A stretch of 14,149 nucleotides of DNA, taken from Bacillota bacterium. Lineage in GTDB: Bacteria; Bacillota; Bacilli; Bacillales_B; DSM-18226. Each line of letters opens with the position of its first letter. Position 1 is the first letter of the stretch. The DNA lies in contig JAKACS010000014.1 of assembly GCA_021821235.1 (NCBI GenBank), forward strand, positions 1 to 14,149, written 5' to 3'. Below are positions 13,540 through 14,149 of the stretch, piece after piece. Under the pieces are notes generated by a model. It worked only from the letters and a program-made list of their open reading frames with translations. It made no database searches and was not told the origin of the DNA. The translations under genes and the position numbers were made by a program.

Positions 13540-13544
13540 TTAAT
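13540..13544. repeat. Right 5-bp target-site duplication (TTAAT)
   Basis: TTAAT immediately outside the right inverted repeat, identical to 8539-8543. Confidence 0.88.
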
Positions 13545-13652
13545 GACCAACATCCCGGATTTTTTGCTTCCATGGGCATTATAAACCTCTTTTATTGACC
13601 ATTTACCCTAATTTTTCTCCGCTTCGGGCACTATGAACCCTTCTTATTAACC
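13541..13652. repeat. 52-bp imperfect tandem repeat at the insertion site
   Basis: The motif TAATGACC (13541), TATTGACC (13593) and TATTAACC (13645) recurs at exactly 52-base steps. Each unit also holds a GGGCAYTATRAACC segment about 22-24 bases before the next motif. The sequence left of the transposon (about 8519-8543, GCGGTTATTGAAAATC and TTTCTTAATG) matches the end of another unit, so the transposon landed inside the array. No ORF or RNA gene was recognised in it, nor in 13653-13723. Confidence 0.6.
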
Positions 13653-13723
13653 GATATTCAAGACCGCTCCCTCTTACCAACAATAAAAACCTGCTGCTGC
13701 AACAAGGGCGTGATTTTTCTATG

Positions 13724-13855
13724 TTACCCTACTTGAATCGATTGATGCTGGGAACGATGCAATCGCCAGTAATAGCTTTTTCTGCGCATTAATTCTTCAC
13801 GGGTGCCTTCTTCGATAATTCTTCCTTTAACAATAACAAGAATTCGGGTTGCATC
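13724..13855 (-). pseudogene. C-terminal fragment of an ABC exporter ATPase
   Basis: A 44-codon frame ending in TAA at 13724 reads DATRILVIVKGRIIEEGTRE, then ELMRRKSYYWRLHRSQ. This is the usual tail after the H-loop of multidrug-type ABC exporters (ADRILVL.xGRIVEEGTHEEL, then YYxLxxxQ). All upstream parts (membrane domain, Walker A and B, signature) are absent: directly upstream on the same strand is the end of the GH13 gene. It is therefore a remnant left by a deletion or rearrangement, not a functional gene. Confidence 0.75.
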
Positions 13856-13880
13856 ATTTTTTGGGGACATTACCCCTTTT

Positions 13881-14149
13881 TTACTTCAATAAATAAACCC
13901 TAGTCTCGTAAGGCTTTAATGTAAATTCTTTTCGTAGCCTGTCACCTGCTACATCATAATTGTGAAGTATGAGTTCGGATTTAGAATACTTTAGACTAGA
14001 TGGAATTCTAAACCTGCTTGATTTATTGCTAAAATTATTAATCACAATCGCTTTACGACTTCCTAATCTCCGTGTGTAAACAAATAGTCTTCGGTGATTT
14101 GGCAATAATAACTCGTACGTTCCGTATACAAACAACGGGTGCTCTTTCC
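13881..14149 (-). CDS. GH13 alpha-glucosidase-type enzyme, C-terminal end (5' end outside window)
   Basis: The last 89 residues of a glycoside hydrolase 13 enzyme. The visible part is the C-terminal beta-sandwich of the oligo-1,6-glucosidase / alpha-glucosidase / trehalose-6-phosphate hydrolase group: HPLFVYGTYELLLPNHRRLF, VYTRRLGSRKAIVINNFSN, LILHNYDV and the end KEFTLKPYETRVYLLK. The frame is open to the window edge, so the catalytic barrel lies outside. Which of the three activities it has cannot be told from this end. The stop TAA is at 13881-13883. No minus-strand terminator is visible after it; the ABC fragment follows. Confidence 0.75.
   Translation of the reverse strand, partial: KEHPLFVYGTYELLLPNHRRLFVYTRRLGSRKAIVINNFSNKSSRFRIPSSLKYSKSELILHNYDVAGDRLRKEFTLKPYETRVYLLK

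Larger units (their letters stand above)
8539..13544. mobile_element. Complete Tn3-family transposon with passenger genes and a decayed transposase
   Basis: The element proper is 8544-13539 (4,996 bp). It is bounded by 38-bp type inverted repeats starting GGGGTAGCGTCAGG and ending in TAAG at the inner side. TTAAT lies immediately outside both ends (8539-8543 and 13540-13544), a perfect 5-bp target duplication, which is the size Tn3-family elements make. Inside, in order, are a LysR regulator (-), a YeiH-like exporter (+), a universal stress protein (+), a serine resolvase (-), a res-like palindrome and a tnpA pseudogene (+). The terminal repeat resembles, from memory, the ends of Tn1546-type elements. 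The intact duplication shows it inserted as one unit. The decayed tnpA means it is now fixed unless helped in trans. Confidence 0.92.

Noticed and set aside
13863..13882. GGGG-acatta-CCCC hairpin followed by TTTTTT
   Set aside because: The stem is only four pairs and the U-run is on the plus strand, where no gene ends. For the minus-strand GH13 gene it would be followed by A residues.
1..14149. CRISPR arrays, tRNA or rRNA genes, prophage or toxin-antitoxin genes
   Set aside because: No regularly spaced identical repeats, cloverleaf-type sequences or recognisable phage/toxin families were seen on either strand.

Overview
The window looks like a chromosomal segment of a low-to-moderate GC Bacillaceae (Firmicutes). 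The signs are strong AGGAGG-type ribosome binding sites, TTGACA/TATAAT promoters, Bacillus-like gene families (SerA with a C-terminal ACT domain, a LysM-SleB spore-cortex-lytic-like hydrolase, a BdbD-like CPSC oxidoreductase, a YkgB-like lactonase, an HxlR/DUF24 regulator) and U-tract hairpin terminators. I cannot name a species.

Housekeeping part, 1-8538: the 3' end of serA (+) converges on a HAD-family hydrolase (-). Next come a secreted LysM-SleB cell wall hydrolase (-) and, divergent from it, a HoxN/NixA-type nickel/cobalt permease (+). A minus-strand pair follows: a CDF metal exporter and then the membrane-anchored DsbA/BdbD-like oxidoreductase. A DODA-type extradiol dioxygenase (-) is divergent from an HxlR-family repressor (+). 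Their shared promoter region carries a TTAC-N5-GTAA palindrome placed over the dioxygenase start point, a layout expected of an electrophile/quinone-responsive switch. A YkgB-like 6-phosphogluconolactonase (+) with its own terminator ends this part.

Mobile part, 8539-13544: a complete Tn3-family transposon of 4,996 bp lies between a perfect 5-bp target duplication (TTAAT on both sides). It has 38-bp GGGG...TAAG inverted repeats: the left copy carries a 3-bp insertion, and 36 of 38 positions match. Inside are a passenger block (a LysR regulator divergent from a YeiH-family membrane exporter and a universal stress protein), a serine resolvase (tnpR), a res-like 30-bp palindrome with promoters built around it, and the remains of the Tn3 transposase (tnpA). 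tnpA has lost its N-terminal half and carries two -1 frameshifts and one nonsense mutation, although its DDE residues survive. The element should therefore be unable to move by itself. The passengers suggest a sulfite/sulfur-stress module, by analogy with the yeiE-yeiH pair of enterobacteria; this is inference.

Flank, 13545-14149: the target site lies in a 52-bp tandem repeat. Beyond it are a 44-codon C-terminal remnant of an ABC exporter (-) and the C-terminal end of a GH13 alpha-glucosidase-type enzyme (-) that runs off the window.
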